Below are positions 37,963 through 46,397 of a stretch of 64,000 nt of DNA, one piece after another. Made by a program: the position numbers and the translations under genes. Each line of letters starts with the position of its first letter. Position 1 is the first letter of the stretch. The notes beneath the pieces were generated by a model that did not search any database, was not told the origin of the DNA, and was given only the letters and a program-made list of their open reading frames with translations. The stretch is from an uncultured Collinsella sp. GTDB taxonomy: Bacteria; Actinomycetota; Coriobacteriia; Coriobacteriales; Coriobacteriaceae. Where the stretch lies: assembly GCA_900556415.1 (NCBI GenBank), contig USOU01000001.1, forward strand, positions 1 to 64,000. The letters are read 5' to 3'.

Positions 37963-39000
37963 ATGGGTAAGTACATCGTTAAACGTGTGCTTCAGTTCAT
38001 CCCGGTGTTTTTGGGCGTTACGCTGATTCTGTTCGCCCTCCAGAATATCGTGCCGGGAGACCCGATCAAGCTGATCGGTGGAGACAAGGCTCTGTCCCCC
38101 GAGGTGGAGCTTCAGCTTCGCGTTCGCTATCACCTGGTCCAGTCGGACGAGGACGGCAACGCGATCCTTGACGAGAACGGCGACCCCGTTCAAACGTCGC
38201 TCGTGGACCGTTACTTGTATTACATGGACGGTCTGCTTCATGGCGATCTGGGCAATTCGTATCAGCGCAAGCTGCCGGTTACGGAAATCTTTGCCCAGAA
38301 GTATCCGTATACGGTCAAACTTGCCGCGTGCGCCATTGTGCTCGAGGCAATCATGGGCATCGGTGCGGGTATCATTTCGGCGGTAAAGCGTTATTCCTTC
38401 TGGGATATTTTGGTAACGCTCACCACGTCGATCCTCGTTGCGGTCCCGGCCTTCTGGCTCGGTATGTTGCTGCAGCTGTTCTTTGGCGTCATCCTCAAGG
38501 ACGCCACGGGCGGTGCATTCTCCATGCCGATCTCGGGTGCCGGCGGTTCCAGCTCTCAGTATCAGGATTGGATGCACTATGTGCTTCCGACCATTACGCT
38601 GGCTTCGGTTTCGACCGCTTACGCCGCCCGCATCATGCGCTCGCAGCTGCTTGACGTCATGAACCAGGATTACATCCGCACGGCAAAGGCCAAGGGTCTC
38701 TCCAATCGCGCGATCATCGTCAAGCATGCGCTTAAGAATGCACTCATCCCCGTCGTTACCTATATTGGTGTCGACTTCGGTGGCATGCTTTCGGGCGCCA
38801 TCCTGACCGAGACGGTCTTTAACTGGCCCGGTATCGGCTATGAGGTCTATCGCGCCATTAGCATGCGTGACTGGCCCATCGTTATGGGCGGCGTTACGCT
38901 CATCGTCGTCGTCGTTATGGTGATCAACCTGCTCGTCGACATTAGCTATGCATTCCTCGACCCGCGCATCCGCCTTGGCGGTCCGTCGGATAAGGCCTAA
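37963..39000 (+). CDS. oppB: Oligopeptide ABC transporter permease
   Basis: First membrane subunit of the peptide importer, 345 residues, six predicted membrane segments. The permease signature for ATPase contact is QDYIRTAKAKGLSNRAIIVKHALKN near residue 235; the C-terminus ends with the typical YAFLDPRIRLG. An insertion of acidic residues after the first membrane segment is normal for OppB. The start has GGGG upstream and follows the hairpin at 37904. Confidence 0.92.
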   Translation: MGKYIVKRVLQFIPVFLGVTLILFALQNIVPGDPIKLIGGDKALSPEVELQLRVRYHLVQSDEDGNAILDENGDPVQTSLVDRYLYYMDGLLHGDLGNSYQRKLPVTEIFAQKYPYTVKLAACAIVLEAIMGIGAGIISAVKRYSFWDILVTLTTSILVAVPAFWLGMLLQLFFGVILKDATGGAFSMPISGAGGSSSQYQDWMHYVLPTITLASVSTAYAARIMRSQLLDVMNQDYIRTAKAKGLSNRAIIVKHALKNALIPVVTYIGVDFGGMLSGAILTETVFNWPGIGYEVYRAISMRDWPIVMGGVTLIVVVVMVINLLVDISYAFLDPRIRLGGPSDKA

Positions 39001-39014
39001 GGGAGGTACGTCTC

Positions 39015-39950
39015 ATGCAGGAAACTGATTCTCAGTCTCAGGAGCAGGCTACCGCCACCAAGGCCGCATCTGCTCCCGCCAAGTCCCGCACGCTGTGGGG
39101 CGACGCTTTTAAGCGTCTTCGCAAGAACAAGCTTGCCGTTATCGGTGTCTGCTGGATCATCATCGTCGTTGTGGTTGCCCTGACCGCAGATCTATGGGCT
39201 AAGCCCTGGCTCGGTTCCCCGACGGCTTCCGACTCGACCACCATGGCCCAGACGTCGCTGCTGGCTCCGTGTGCGGAGCACCCGTTTGGCACCGACGCCC
39301 TTGGTCGCGACATTCTCGTCCGCGTTATCTACGGTGCACGCGTTTCGCTATCCGTCGGTATTATGGCCACGGCGATCTCCACGGTGATCGGTCTGGTCAT
39401 GGGCGCTCTGGCCGGTTTCTACGGCGGCATCTGGGATACGATCATCATGCGCTGTGCGGATATCTTCCTGGCGTTCCCGTACGTGCTGTTCGTTGTCGCC
39501 ATGATCGCCGTTATCGGCCGTGGTCTTCAGAACGTCTTTATCGCCATCGGCATTCTCGGATGGCCTTCGATTGCGCGCGTCTTCCGCTCTGCAATCTTGA
39601 CGGTCAAGGAAAACGACTATGTTGACGCTGCGCGCGCGATGGGTGCATCTGACGCTCGTATCGTCGTGCGTCACATCTTCCCGAACTCCGTCGCCTCCAT
39701 CGTGGTCTACGCGACCATGAACATCGGTGGTGCCATTCTGACCGAGTCCGCTCTGTCCTTCCTCGGCATGGGCGTTATTCCGCCTACGCCTTCGTGGGGC
39801 TCCATGATTCAGGACGGTCAGCAGTATCTTCTGACTGCTCCCTGGATGATGATCATGCCCGGTCTGGCAATTCTCTCGACGGTGCTCGCCTTCACCCTGC
39901 TGGGTGACGGTCTGCGCGACGCCCTCGACGTCAAGATGAAGGACGCATAA
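39015..39950 (+). CDS. oppC: Oligopeptide ABC transporter permease
   Basis: Second membrane subunit, 311 residues. A charged N-terminal tail precedes the first membrane segment, and the signature DYVDAARAMGASDARIVVRHIFPN lies near residue 200. It sits 14 bases after oppB, with GGGAGG as ribosome binding site, and 2 bases before oppD. Confidence 0.92.
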   Translation: MQETDSQSQEQATATKAASAPAKSRTLWGDAFKRLRKNKLAVIGVCWIIIVVVVALTADLWAKPWLGSPTASDSTTMAQTSLLAPCAEHPFGTDALGRDILVRVIYGARVSLSVGIMATAISTVIGLVMGALAGFYGGIWDTIIMRCADIFLAFPYVLFVVAMIAVIGRGLQNVFIAIGILGWPSIARVFRSAILTVKENDYVDAARAMGASDARIVVRHIFPNSVASIVVYATMNIGGAILTESALSFLGMGVIPPTPSWGSMIQDGQQYLLTAPWMMIMPGLAILSTVLAFTLLGDGLRDALDVKMKDA

Positions 39951-39952
39951 GG

Positions 39953-41044
39953 ATGAAGAAGAACAAGAACTATGTGGACCTGAAGGACCAGCCGGTTCCC
40001 GAGGGCCAGCATCTGCTCGAGGTCGATGACCTTAAGATGTATTTCCACACCGAGGATGGCGTCGTTCGCGCTGTCGATGGTGTCTCCTACACGCTCGATC
40101 GCGGCGAGACCTTGGGCGTCGTCGGTGAGTCCGGCTCCGGTAAGTCCGTGACCGCCATGACCATCATGGGTCTTATCTCGATGCCTCCGGGAAAGATCGA
40201 GGGCGGTGACGTTCGCTATCGCGGTCGTTCTATCCTCGAGATGACCGAGGAAGAGATGCAGCACATTCGCGGCAACGATATCGCGATGATCTTCCAGGAT
40301 CCTATGACCTCCTTGAACCCGGTCTATAAGATTGGCAAGCAGGTGGGCGAGGGCCTTCGTCTGCATCGTGGCTATTCCAAGCAGGAGGCGCTCAAGCGCG
40401 CCACCGAGCTTTTGGACCTCGTTGGCATTCCTGAGCCCGAGAAGCGCGTCAATGAGTATCCGCACCAGTTCTCTGGCGGTATGCGTCAGCGCGTCATGAT
40501 TGCCATGGCTCTTGCCTGCGATCCCGATATTCTGATTGCCGACGAGCCCACGACGGCTCTGGACGTTACCATTCAGGCTCAGATTATCGAGCTCATGCAG
40601 GAGATGCAGGAGAAGAACGGCAACGCCATTATCATGATTACCCATGACCTGGGCGTCGTCGCCGATATGGCTGACAAGATCATGGTTATGTACGCCGGCC
40701 GTCCCGTCGAGTTCGGTACTGCTGAGGAAATCTTCTACGAGAGCCGCCATCCCTACACCTGGGGTCTTATTCGTTCCATTCCGGAGCAGGCCATCGAGGA
40801 GAAGAAGCCGCTTACGCCGATTCACGGCAACCCGCCTTCGCTCATGAACCTGCCCGAGGGCTGCGTCTTCTCTCCTCGCTGCCCCTATGCGACGGACAAG
40901 TGCCGCAAGCAGCGCCCCGAGCGTGTTGTCACCGAGTCCGGCCACTATTCTGCGTGCCATTATTCCGGTGACCCTGAGTTCCTCAAGAACGCTCCTGAGA
41001 CGTCCCGTACGCGCAAGGATTCCAAGAAGGGAGGCGAGGCGTAA
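39953..41044 (+). CDS. oppD: Oligopeptide ABC transporter ATPase
   Basis: First ATPase, 363 residues. Walker A GESGSGKS near residue 61, signature FSGGMRQRVMIAMAL near 168, Walker B ILIADEPTTALD, and the C-terminal OppD/F extension with the cysteine cluster CVFSPRCPYATDKC that can bind an Fe-S centre. It abuts oppF without a gap. Confidence 0.94.
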   Translation: MKKNKNYVDLKDQPVPEGQHLLEVDDLKMYFHTEDGVVRAVDGVSYTLDRGETLGVVGESGSGKSVTAMTIMGLISMPPGKIEGGDVRYRGRSILEMTEEEMQHIRGNDIAMIFQDPMTSLNPVYKIGKQVGEGLRLHRGYSKQEALKRATELLDLVGIPEPEKRVNEYPHQFSGGMRQRVMIAMALACDPDILIADEPTTALDVTIQAQIIELMQEMQEKNGNAIIMITHDLGVVADMADKIMVMYAGRPVEFGTAEEIFYESRHPYTWGLIRSIPEQAIEEKKPLTPIHGNPPSLMNLPEGCVFSPRCPYATDKCRKQRPERVVTESGHYSACHYSGDPEFLKNAPETSRTRKDSKKGGEA

Positions 41045-42073
41045 ATGGCAGACAATAACGAGCGCACTCCGCTGTTGAAGGTCGAGCACCTCTCTAAGGA
41101 GTTCCCCGCAGAGTCCGGCATGTTCGCCAAGCGTTTTTCCAAGCGTGTCGTCTCTGCTGTAAATGACATCTCTTTTGAGATTTATCCTGGCGAGACCTTT
41201 GGTCTGGTTGGCGAGTCTGGTTGCGGTAAGTCCACCACGGGCCGCACTATCATGCGTCTGACCAAGCCGACGGCCGGTAAGGTGTTCTTCCAGGGCAAAG
41301 ATGTTGCCGAGATGAGCAAGCATGAGATCAAGGACATGCGTCGCGAGATGCAGTTTATCTTCCAGGATCCTTATGCTTCGCTCAATCCTCGTATGACCAT
41401 CGGCGAGATCGTCTCCGAGCCCATGACCATTCACGGCGTGGGTACCAAGGAGGAGCGCATTGAGCGTGTCCGCGAGCTTCTCGACGTTGTCGGCCTGAAC
41501 CCCGAGCACATTAACCGCTATCCGCACGAGTTCTCGGGTGGCCAGCGCCAGCGTGTCGGCATTGCCCGCGCATTTGCGTTGAAGCCCAAGCTGATTATCT
41601 GTGACGAGCCTGTCTCTGCACTTGATGTTTCCATTCAGGCCCAGGTTCTGAACCTGCTCAAGGAGCTTCAGGATAAGTTCGGTACCGCATATCTGTTTAT
41701 CGCCCACGACCTGTCTGTCGTGCAGCACATCTCCGATCGCGTTGCCGTTATGTATCTGGGTAAGATGGTCGAGGTTTCGGACTGGAAGACGCTCTATAGC
41801 GAGCCTCACCATCCGTACACGCAGTCGCTGTTGTCTGCCGTACCGGTTCCCGACCCTGATATCCAGAAGACTCGCAAGCGTATCATCCTTGCCGGCGATC
41901 CGCCGTCACCGCTGGATCCGCCGACCGGTTGCCGTTTCCACACGCGCTGCCCGATCGCTCAGGGTATCTGCTCTGAGAAGCTTCCTGAGTTTAAGGAAGT
42001 TGCACCGGGTCACTGCTGCGCCTGCCACTTCGCGGAGCCGTTCCCGATCAAGGAATCGCACATCGACCTGTAG
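41045..42073 (+). CDS. oppF: Oligopeptide ABC transporter ATPase
   Basis: Second ATPase, 342 residues. Walker A GESGCGKS near residue 59, signature FSGGQRQRVGIARAF near 160, and a C-terminal cysteine cluster (CRFHTRCPIAQGIC ... CCACHF). The ATG directly follows the oppD stop. Seventeen bases after its stop the first giant palindrome begins, which may end this operon. Confidence 0.94.
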   Translation: MADNNERTPLLKVEHLSKEFPAESGMFAKRFSKRVVSAVNDISFEIYPGETFGLVGESGCGKSTTGRTIMRLTKPTAGKVFFQGKDVAEMSKHEIKDMRREMQFIFQDPYASLNPRMTIGEIVSEPMTIHGVGTKEERIERVRELLDVVGLNPEHINRYPHEFSGGQRQRVGIARAFALKPKLIICDEPVSALDVSIQAQVLNLLKELQDKFGTAYLFIAHDLSVVQHISDRVAVMYLGKMVEVSDWKTLYSEPHHPYTQSLLSAVPVPDPDIQKTRKRIILAGDPPSPLDPPTGCRFHTRCPIAQGICSEKLPEFKEVAPGHCCACHFAEPFPIKESHIDL

Positions 42074-42089
42074 TCGGTTGTTATCGTCC

Positions 42090-42221
42090 GGGCCCGTGCT
42101 GGACTTAGTTTTCAGAACGTCCTCGACCATGGAAACCCCCTTATCCTGCTCCTTCGGAGCTGCGGATAAGGGGGTTTCCTGGTCTGCGGAATGTTCTGAA
42201 AACTAAGTCCAGCACGGGCCC
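42090..42221. repeat. Giant palindrome A
   Basis: The outer arms 42090-42118 and 42193-42221 are a perfect 29-bp inverted repeat. An inner perfect 16-bp stem (42131-42146 with 42164-42179) is capped by GCTCC-TTC-GGAGC. Between outer and inner stems lies an asymmetric loop with GTCCTC (42119-42124) on one side and CTGCGGAAT (42184-42192) on the other. The whole 132 bp can form one hairpin or cruciform. It starts 17 bases after oppF. Confidence 0.9.
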
Positions 42222-42402
42222 TGCGGTAACTCGGCAGGGGGAGTGCGATTCCTCGATCGCTCACTTAATCTGATGAGAAATTGAGTGAGGCCGGAGCTTT
42301 AGCTCCGGCCTCCTCATATAAGGGCTCGGCAAAGCCGAGCCACCAAATTTGCATCAGCCCCCAGAACATGTTTGAGAACTGTGCCTGAAGCATGTACCTC
42401 TA
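42222..42402. other. Spacer between palindromes A and B with small hairpins
   Basis: No gene is seen. It holds short hairpins: GAGGCCGGAGC/GCTCCGGCCTC near 42286-42311 with a 4-base loop, and GGCTCGGC-AAA-GCCGAGCC near 42324-42342. The first could be the actual opp terminator. Confidence 0.5.
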
Positions 42403-42527
42403 GGGCAGGAATGAGGTTGCTTTCCAACGCATTCCGCAGGGGGCGGCATTATTTTGTAGCGCGAAGCGCGGATCAAAATAATGCCGCATGCCCGAGGACG
42501 CGTTGGAAAGCAACCTCATTCCTGCCC
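42403..42527. repeat. Giant palindrome B (opposite orientation to A)
   Basis: The outer arms 42403-42430 and 42500-42527 are a perfect 28-bp inverted repeat; the inner arms 42443-42456 and 42474-42487 a perfect 14-bp one, capped by GCGC-GAA-GCGC. The internal loop carries ATTCCGCAG (42431-42439) and GAGGAC (42494-42499), the exact reverse complement of the loop motifs in A, although the arm sequences are unrelated to A. Confidence 0.9.
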
Positions 42528-42565
42528 GAACAGGTCAATCTACATGCGTATTTACAAATTCGTAA

Positions 42566-42614
42566 ACTTTTTTGAAAAAAGTGCTTGCACAGTTCTCGAA
42601 TCATAGGTTATTAT
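42566..42614 (+). promoter_or_regulatory. tRNA-Leu promoter with upstream A/T palindrome
   Basis: ACTTTTTTGAAAAAAGT (42566-42582) sits directly before TTGCAC (42585-42590), with TATTAT (42609-42614) 18 bp on. The same arrangement precedes two tRNA-Gly genes of this window. Confidence 0.75.
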
Positions 42615-42671
42615 TTTCCTCGTTGAACGCGCGGGTCCAACAAAAGGAACCGCAATTCAATAACATAGCAT

Positions 42672-42761
42672 GTCGGAGTGGCGGAATTGGCAGACGCGCT
42701 AGCTTGAGGTGCTAGTGACCGCTTTTTGGTCATGCGGGTTCAAGTCCCGCCTCCGACACCA
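42672..42761 (+). tRNA. tRNA-Leu (anticodon GAG)
   Basis: A class II tRNA with acceptor GTCGGAG/CTCCGAC, anticodon stem CTAGC/GCTAG with loop TTGAGGT (anticodon GAG, reads CTC/CTT), a long variable arm and T-arm GCGGG-TTCAAGT-CCCGC. The CCA end is encoded. Its own promoter lies upstream and a terminator downstream. Confidence 0.95.
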
Positions 42762-42772
42762 TCGCATTTGAG

Positions 42773-42796
42773 AAGCCTCTTTGGAGGCTTTTTTGT
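42773..42796 (+). terminator. Terminator after tRNA-Leu
   Basis: AAGCCTC/GAGGCTT stem with a TTTG loop and a T run, 12 bases after the tRNA. Confidence 0.85.
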
Positions 42797-42820
42797 TACC
42801 GATAGACGGTGGGGTCCACG

Positions 42821-45166
42821 ATGGAAACGCTTGAACGCAACGAGTGGGCAGACGTTGCCCAACTAGTCGAGATCACGAGCGATGCTGTCATCATCTGCGA
42901 GCTCGACGGAACCATTCTGCATGTGAATAATCGCTTGCTTGGTTTGATGTGCGAGGAACGCGTCGACGTCATCGGTGGAGATGTAAAAGACGTCCTGTAC
43001 TCGTCTGCTTTTGAACGTGCGACGGAACATCGTCTGCCATTTGAAACCGATGGCACCGAGAGCGAACTGATGCTCAAGCTGAGCGACGGCTCCTTTATCC
43101 CCGTCTTGGTTCGCGCCGGCTCCGTAACGCCTCCACGCATCTTTGGACGCCGCGCGCCACGTGTCCTGGTGGCACTTCACAGTATCGAGGAACAGTATTC
43201 TCACGACCGTCAACTCAAGCGTGCGTTATCGGAGCTTAGAGTGGCGAACAAGCGTCTCTCTGGCACGCTCTCGGTCATTATGAGCACCGTGGGCTCCGAT
43301 GAGTTATCCAGCCTGCTTGATACTGTTTTAAATCAGCTTGTCGGAACGCTCGATGCCTCTGGAGCTGCGATTTATTTTTCGGAGAGCGGCGGCTTTAAGC
43401 TCCGCGGTGTTTCTAAGGAGCTTGAGGATAGCTATCTGCCCGAGTTTATGCCGTATGGTGCGGGCATCCCGACGTATGTGCTCCGCGAGTCGCGCGCTTG
43501 CCGTCTGTCGATTCAGCAGGACCTTGAGGGCGATCGTGTCGCCTCGGGCATGTTTATGGATTTGGACAATCGTTCTAAACATCTGTTGCGCATGCAGGAT
43601 ATGCCTCCGTACCGCAGCGAGATCTGTCTTCCTGTTTTTTACGGTACGCAGATCCTTGGCGTGCTGGAAGTTGGTTGGAAACGCCCTCAGGCACCGCTCG
43701 CCTATGACGTTAATGTACTCGAGGTCATTTGCGATTACCTGTCTATCCAGCTGGTCGGCATGGCATCGAGCCTTCGCTCTCGTCGCACGGCCGAGCTTGG
43801 CCGCTCGCTCAATGTCTTACGCGATGAGTTGTTTACCTTTCTAGACGATTCCGCCGCGGCTACCCAGGCGGTATCGTCCGAGATCTGCAATATGCTCAAC
43901 TGCCATTTTTGCCCTGTTGAGTATGACGCCAGTCTGGACTCCTATGTCATAGATTTTGAAGGCGGTAGTCGCGTTGCTTTGCCGGACGATCCCGAGAAGC
44001 TTTTCTTTTCTACGACGGCGCCGGCGGCACGTCTGGGAGCTGGCCCTGATGGCTTTGAGGCATCTGTTTTGGGCGGCACGAGTGCCGAGGATCTTAAGCA
44101 CGTCCGTATAACTCGCGTTGATGAATCGATGCCTATGGGAGGCTGGCTTAGGACGCATGGTCTGCCTTGCCAGGGTCTCTACGTCGACTTCGGCATCGAG
44201 GCGGGGCGCCCGCGCTCTGAGGGTGATGGCAAGCACAGCAACGACGCGATTGTTCCTGCTTCTGTTGCGAAGGGCCCGACGACGCGCGCGCTGCTGCTTC
44301 GTGATGGCAGCCAAGAGCCGATTGATGACCTTGAATATGACTACTTGGTGCACTTGGCGCATGACTTTGAACTGATCTACGAAGGCGAATCTCAAAAGCG
44401 CGAGGAGCGCCATATCGCTCAGACCCTCCAGATCGGCATGAGAAATTCCCTGGGGGATGTTCCGGGTATCGCAACCGATTCGGTATACCTGTCGGCCACG
44501 AACTCGGCGTTGGTCGGCGGCGATTTCTATACGCTCATCCGACTTCCCGACGACTGCGCCGTCATGATTCTGGGTGATGTGTCTGGCAAAGGCATTGAGG
44601 CCGCATCGATGTCCGCGCTCGTCAAGACGGCCCTGACGGCCTATGCCTGGGAGGGTGCGGGGCCCGCCCGCATGGCACGCTCCCTTAACAGCATGCTCAT
44701 GGGCTTTTCGAGGGTCGAGACGTTCGTGACGGCCTTTATCGCCAAGATTGACCTTAAAGCCGGACGCGCAACGTATTGTTCGGCGGGCCATCCTCCGACC
44801 ATGGTCATCAGGCCAGAGTCGATGCCGCTGGGTGGCGGCGAGGCCCGTGGGGGAGAGGTCGAACTGCTTGGATGCCAATCGGGCGTAATCGGCGCATTCG
44901 AAGGCATGGTGTACGAGACGGGTGCCTTTACGTTCGCCCCCGGCGACATGCTCTTCATGTATACGGATGGAACGATTGAAGCCCGTGACCGCACCGGAGC
45001 GTTCTTTGGCGAGCAGCGCTTGCGCGATCTTCTGCTTTCTGTTTCGGGGGAGGGCGTGTCGGGCATTTGCGGCAAGGTCTTGGGCGAGCTTGACCGATTT
45101 ACCGAATCGGCGCTGGACGATGACATTGCATTGGTGTCCCTTGAGTTTTTACGGGGTCGTTCATAG
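42821..45166 (+). CDS. PAS-GAF sensor with SpoIIE/RsbU-type PP2C phosphatase domain
   Basis: Signal-controlled serine phosphatase of a partner-switching system, 781 residues, cytoplasmic. A PAS domain lies at about residues 13-115 (SDAVIICELDGTILHVNN), a coiled segment follows, then a GAF domain at about 160-315 (YRSEICLPVFYGTQILGVLEVGW), and a PP2C domain from about 530 to the end with metal-site motifs VGGDFY, GDVSGKGIEAA, YCSAGHPP, MYTDGTIEA and DDDIALV. It should dephosphorylate a STAS protein; the next gene encodes one fused to its kinase. The stimulus is unknown. The start at 42821 follows GGTGGGG and comes 25 bases after the tRNA-Leu terminator, so its promoter is unclear. Confidence 0.88.
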   Translation: METLERNEWADVAQLVEITSDAVIICELDGTILHVNNRLLGLMCEERVDVIGGDVKDVLYSSAFERATEHRLPFETDGTESELMLKLSDGSFIPVLVRAGSVTPPRIFGRRAPRVLVALHSIEEQYSHDRQLKRALSELRVANKRLSGTLSVIMSTVGSDELSSLLDTVLNQLVGTLDASGAAIYFSESGGFKLRGVSKELEDSYLPEFMPYGAGIPTYVLRESRACRLSIQQDLEGDRVASGMFMDLDNRSKHLLRMQDMPPYRSEICLPVFYGTQILGVLEVGWKRPQAPLAYDVNVLEVICDYLSIQLVGMASSLRSRRTAELGRSLNVLRDELFTFLDDSAAATQAVSSEICNMLNCHFCPVEYDASLDSYVIDFEGGSRVALPDDPEKLFFSTTAPAARLGAGPDGFEASVLGGTSAEDLKHVRITRVDESMPMGGWLRTHGLPCQGLYVDFGIEAGRPRSEGDGKHSNDAIVPASVAKGPTTRALLLRDGSQEPIDDLEYDYLVHLAHDFELIYEGESQKREERHIAQTLQIGMRNSLGDVPGIATDSVYLSATNSALVGGDFYTLIRLPDDCAVMILGDVSGKGIEAASMSALVKTALTAYAWEGAGPARMARSLNSMLMGFSRVETFVTAFIAKIDLKAGRATYCSAGHPPTMVIRPESMPLGGGEARGGEVELLGCQSGVIGAFEGMVYETGAFTFAPGDMLFMYTDGTIEARDRTGAFFGEQRLRDLLLSVSGEGVSGICGKVLGELDRFTESALDDDIALVSLEFLRGRS

Positions 45167-45244
45167 ACGACGCTGGGCGGGCTGAATCCGCACGGTTGGG
45201 GAAACGAATGCATCGAGTGGGCTTTTTTGGGGAACCATGGTCGT

Positions 45245-46003
45245 ATGAATGAGTGGAATGACATAGCGGTTTTGACGCCACCGGGTGATGTCGACATCGC
45301 CTCGGTGCCCGTGCTGCGCCGACGGTTGGATAATTTGATCGACTGGGGCGTGCGCCGCGTTGTCATCAATTGTCAGGCCGTGGGCTTTATCGACTCGACA
45401 GGTTTGGCGTTTTTGCTTACACGTGCCAGAGAGCTCATGAGGCGAGAGGGCCTGCTTTCGCTTGTTAACGCCTCCGATGAGGTTATTCGCTTTTTGGAGA
45501 TTGCCCGACTTGTCGACATCCTTCATGTCGCGGGTCCGGCACGGGAGTCTATTCCCGCCATTCCGGTGGGGGAGCTGCCTCGCTGGAGTAAGAGCGTCGA
45601 GGTCCGTCAGGGTATCGAGAATCTTTCATACTACCGACATCACATCGCCGAACTCCTTGAATCGCTTCCGTTGCGCCGCGACGAGCGCTACGATGTCGCA
45701 TTGGCGTCGGGGGAGGCGCTGGGTAATGCCTATGACCATGCGGGCGGTATCGGATGCGTCCTGACGGTTCAGGCCTACGGCGATCGCGTTGTGGTTGAGG
45801 TGCTTGATCGAGGTGTCGGCTATTCTATCGATGAAACGAGCGAACCGGTCGCATCTGAGGAGCGCGGCCGTGGCATCAAGCTTATGCGCATGCTCGTCGA
45901 TAAGGTGGAGGTTGCTCGTCGTACAGACGGCGCCGGCACGCGCGTGCAGATGGTGAAGCTGTTTAGCGGAGCGGTGGATCGTGTGCCTAGCCAATCGTTT
46001 TAG
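45245..46003 (+). CDS. STAS anti-anti-sigma domain fused to an RsbW-like kinase
   Basis: The 252-residue protein joins two proteins that are normally separate. Residues 1-100 are a STAS domain with the phosphorylatable FIDSTGLAF (Ser51). Residues about 115-245 are a HATPase_c_2 (RsbW/SpoIIAB-like) domain with N-box GEALGNAYDHAGG, G1 box LDRGVGYS and G2 box RGRGIKLM. With the upstream PP2C phosphatase this forms a partner-switching module in two polypeptides. No sigma factor is nearby. The ATG at 45245 is used; a TTG at 45227 is the alternative and neither has a strong ribosome binding site. Confidence 0.85.
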   Translation: MNEWNDIAVLTPPGDVDIASVPVLRRRLDNLIDWGVRRVVINCQAVGFIDSTGLAFLLTRARELMRREGLLSLVNASDEVIRFLEIARLVDILHVAGPARESIPAIPVGELPRWSKSVEVRQGIENLSYYRHHIAELLESLPLRRDERYDVALASGEALGNAYDHAGGIGCVLTVQAYGDRVVVEVLDRGVGYSIDETSEPVASEERGRGIKLMRMLVDKVEVARRTDGAGTRVQMVKLFSGAVDRVPSQSF

Positions 46004-46035
46004 CGCGTTTAGCTACCAAGAACATGCGGCAGGCA

Positions 46036-46083
46036 ACTTTTTTGAAAAAAGTACTTGCGTCTTTAGGACAACTCGCGTAAATT
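46036..46083 (+). promoter_or_regulatory. tRNA-Gly/Cys/Gly cluster promoter with upstream A/T palindrome
   Basis: ACTTTTTTGAAAAAAGT (46036-46052), TTGCGT (46055-46060), 17 bp, TAAATT (46078-46083). The palindrome is identical to that upstream of tRNA-Leu. Confidence 0.8.
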
Positions 46084-46095
46084 AATAACCCGCAA

Positions 46096-46171
46096 GCGGA
46101 CATGGCTCAGTTGGTAGAGCACAACCTTGCCAAGGTTGGGGTCGCGGGTTCGAGCCCCGTTGTCCGCTCCA
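46096..46171 (+). tRNA. tRNA-Gly (anticodon GCC), copy 1
   Basis: Acceptor GCGGACA/TGTCCGC, anticodon stem CAACC/GGTTG with loop TTGCCAA (GCC), T-arm CGGG-TTCGAGC-CCCG, encoded CCA. Identical copies lie at 46322 and 48796. Confidence 0.95.
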
Positions 46172-46181
46172 TTGCATTTCC

Positions 46182-46204
46182 GGACCGTTTAGGCGGTCCT
46201 TTTT
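46182..46204 (+). terminator. Terminator-like hairpin between tRNA-Gly and tRNA-Cys
   Basis: GGACCG/CGGTCC with a T run that ends one base before tRNA-Cys begins. No promoter fits between them. Confidence 0.7.
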
Positions 46205-46205
46205 C

Positions 46206-46279
46206 GGCGAAGTGGCCAAGTGGTAAGGCAGAGGCCTGCAAAGCCTTTACCCCCGGTTCGAATCCGGGCTTCGCCTCCA
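46206..46279 (+). tRNA. tRNA-Cys (anticodon GCA)
   Basis: Acceptor GGCGAAG/CTTCGCC, anticodon loop CTGCAAA (GCA) on stem GAGGC/GCCTT, T-arm CCCGG-TTCGAAT-CCGGG, encoded CCA. Confidence 0.95.
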
Positions 46280-46288
46280 GGCAACATC

Positions 46289-46310
46289 CGGGCGCTCCGG
46301 CGCCCGTTTT
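46289..46310 (+). terminator. Terminator-like hairpin after tRNA-Cys
   Basis: CGGGCGC/GCGCCCG with a TCCG loop followed by TTTT. Confidence 0.75.
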
Positions 46311-46321
46311 GTTTTACATAT

Positions 46322-46397
46322 GCGGACATGGCTCAGTTGGTAGAGCACAACCTTGCCAAGGTTGGGGTCGCGGGTTCGAGCCCCGTTGTCCGCTCCA
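46322..46397 (+). tRNA. tRNA-Gly (anticodon GCC), copy 2
   Basis: Identical to the copy at 46096. Its last 19 bases including CCA recur as a fragment at 46567-46585. Confidence 0.95.

Noticed and set aside
39818..41812. 664-codon reverse-strand frame opposite oppC-oppF
   Set aside because: Antisense shadow of conserved ABC ATPase genes; no recognisable domain.
42090..42527. CRISPR or simple tandem repeat
   Set aside because: The repeats are inverted, not direct; there are no regularly spaced units and no cas genes.
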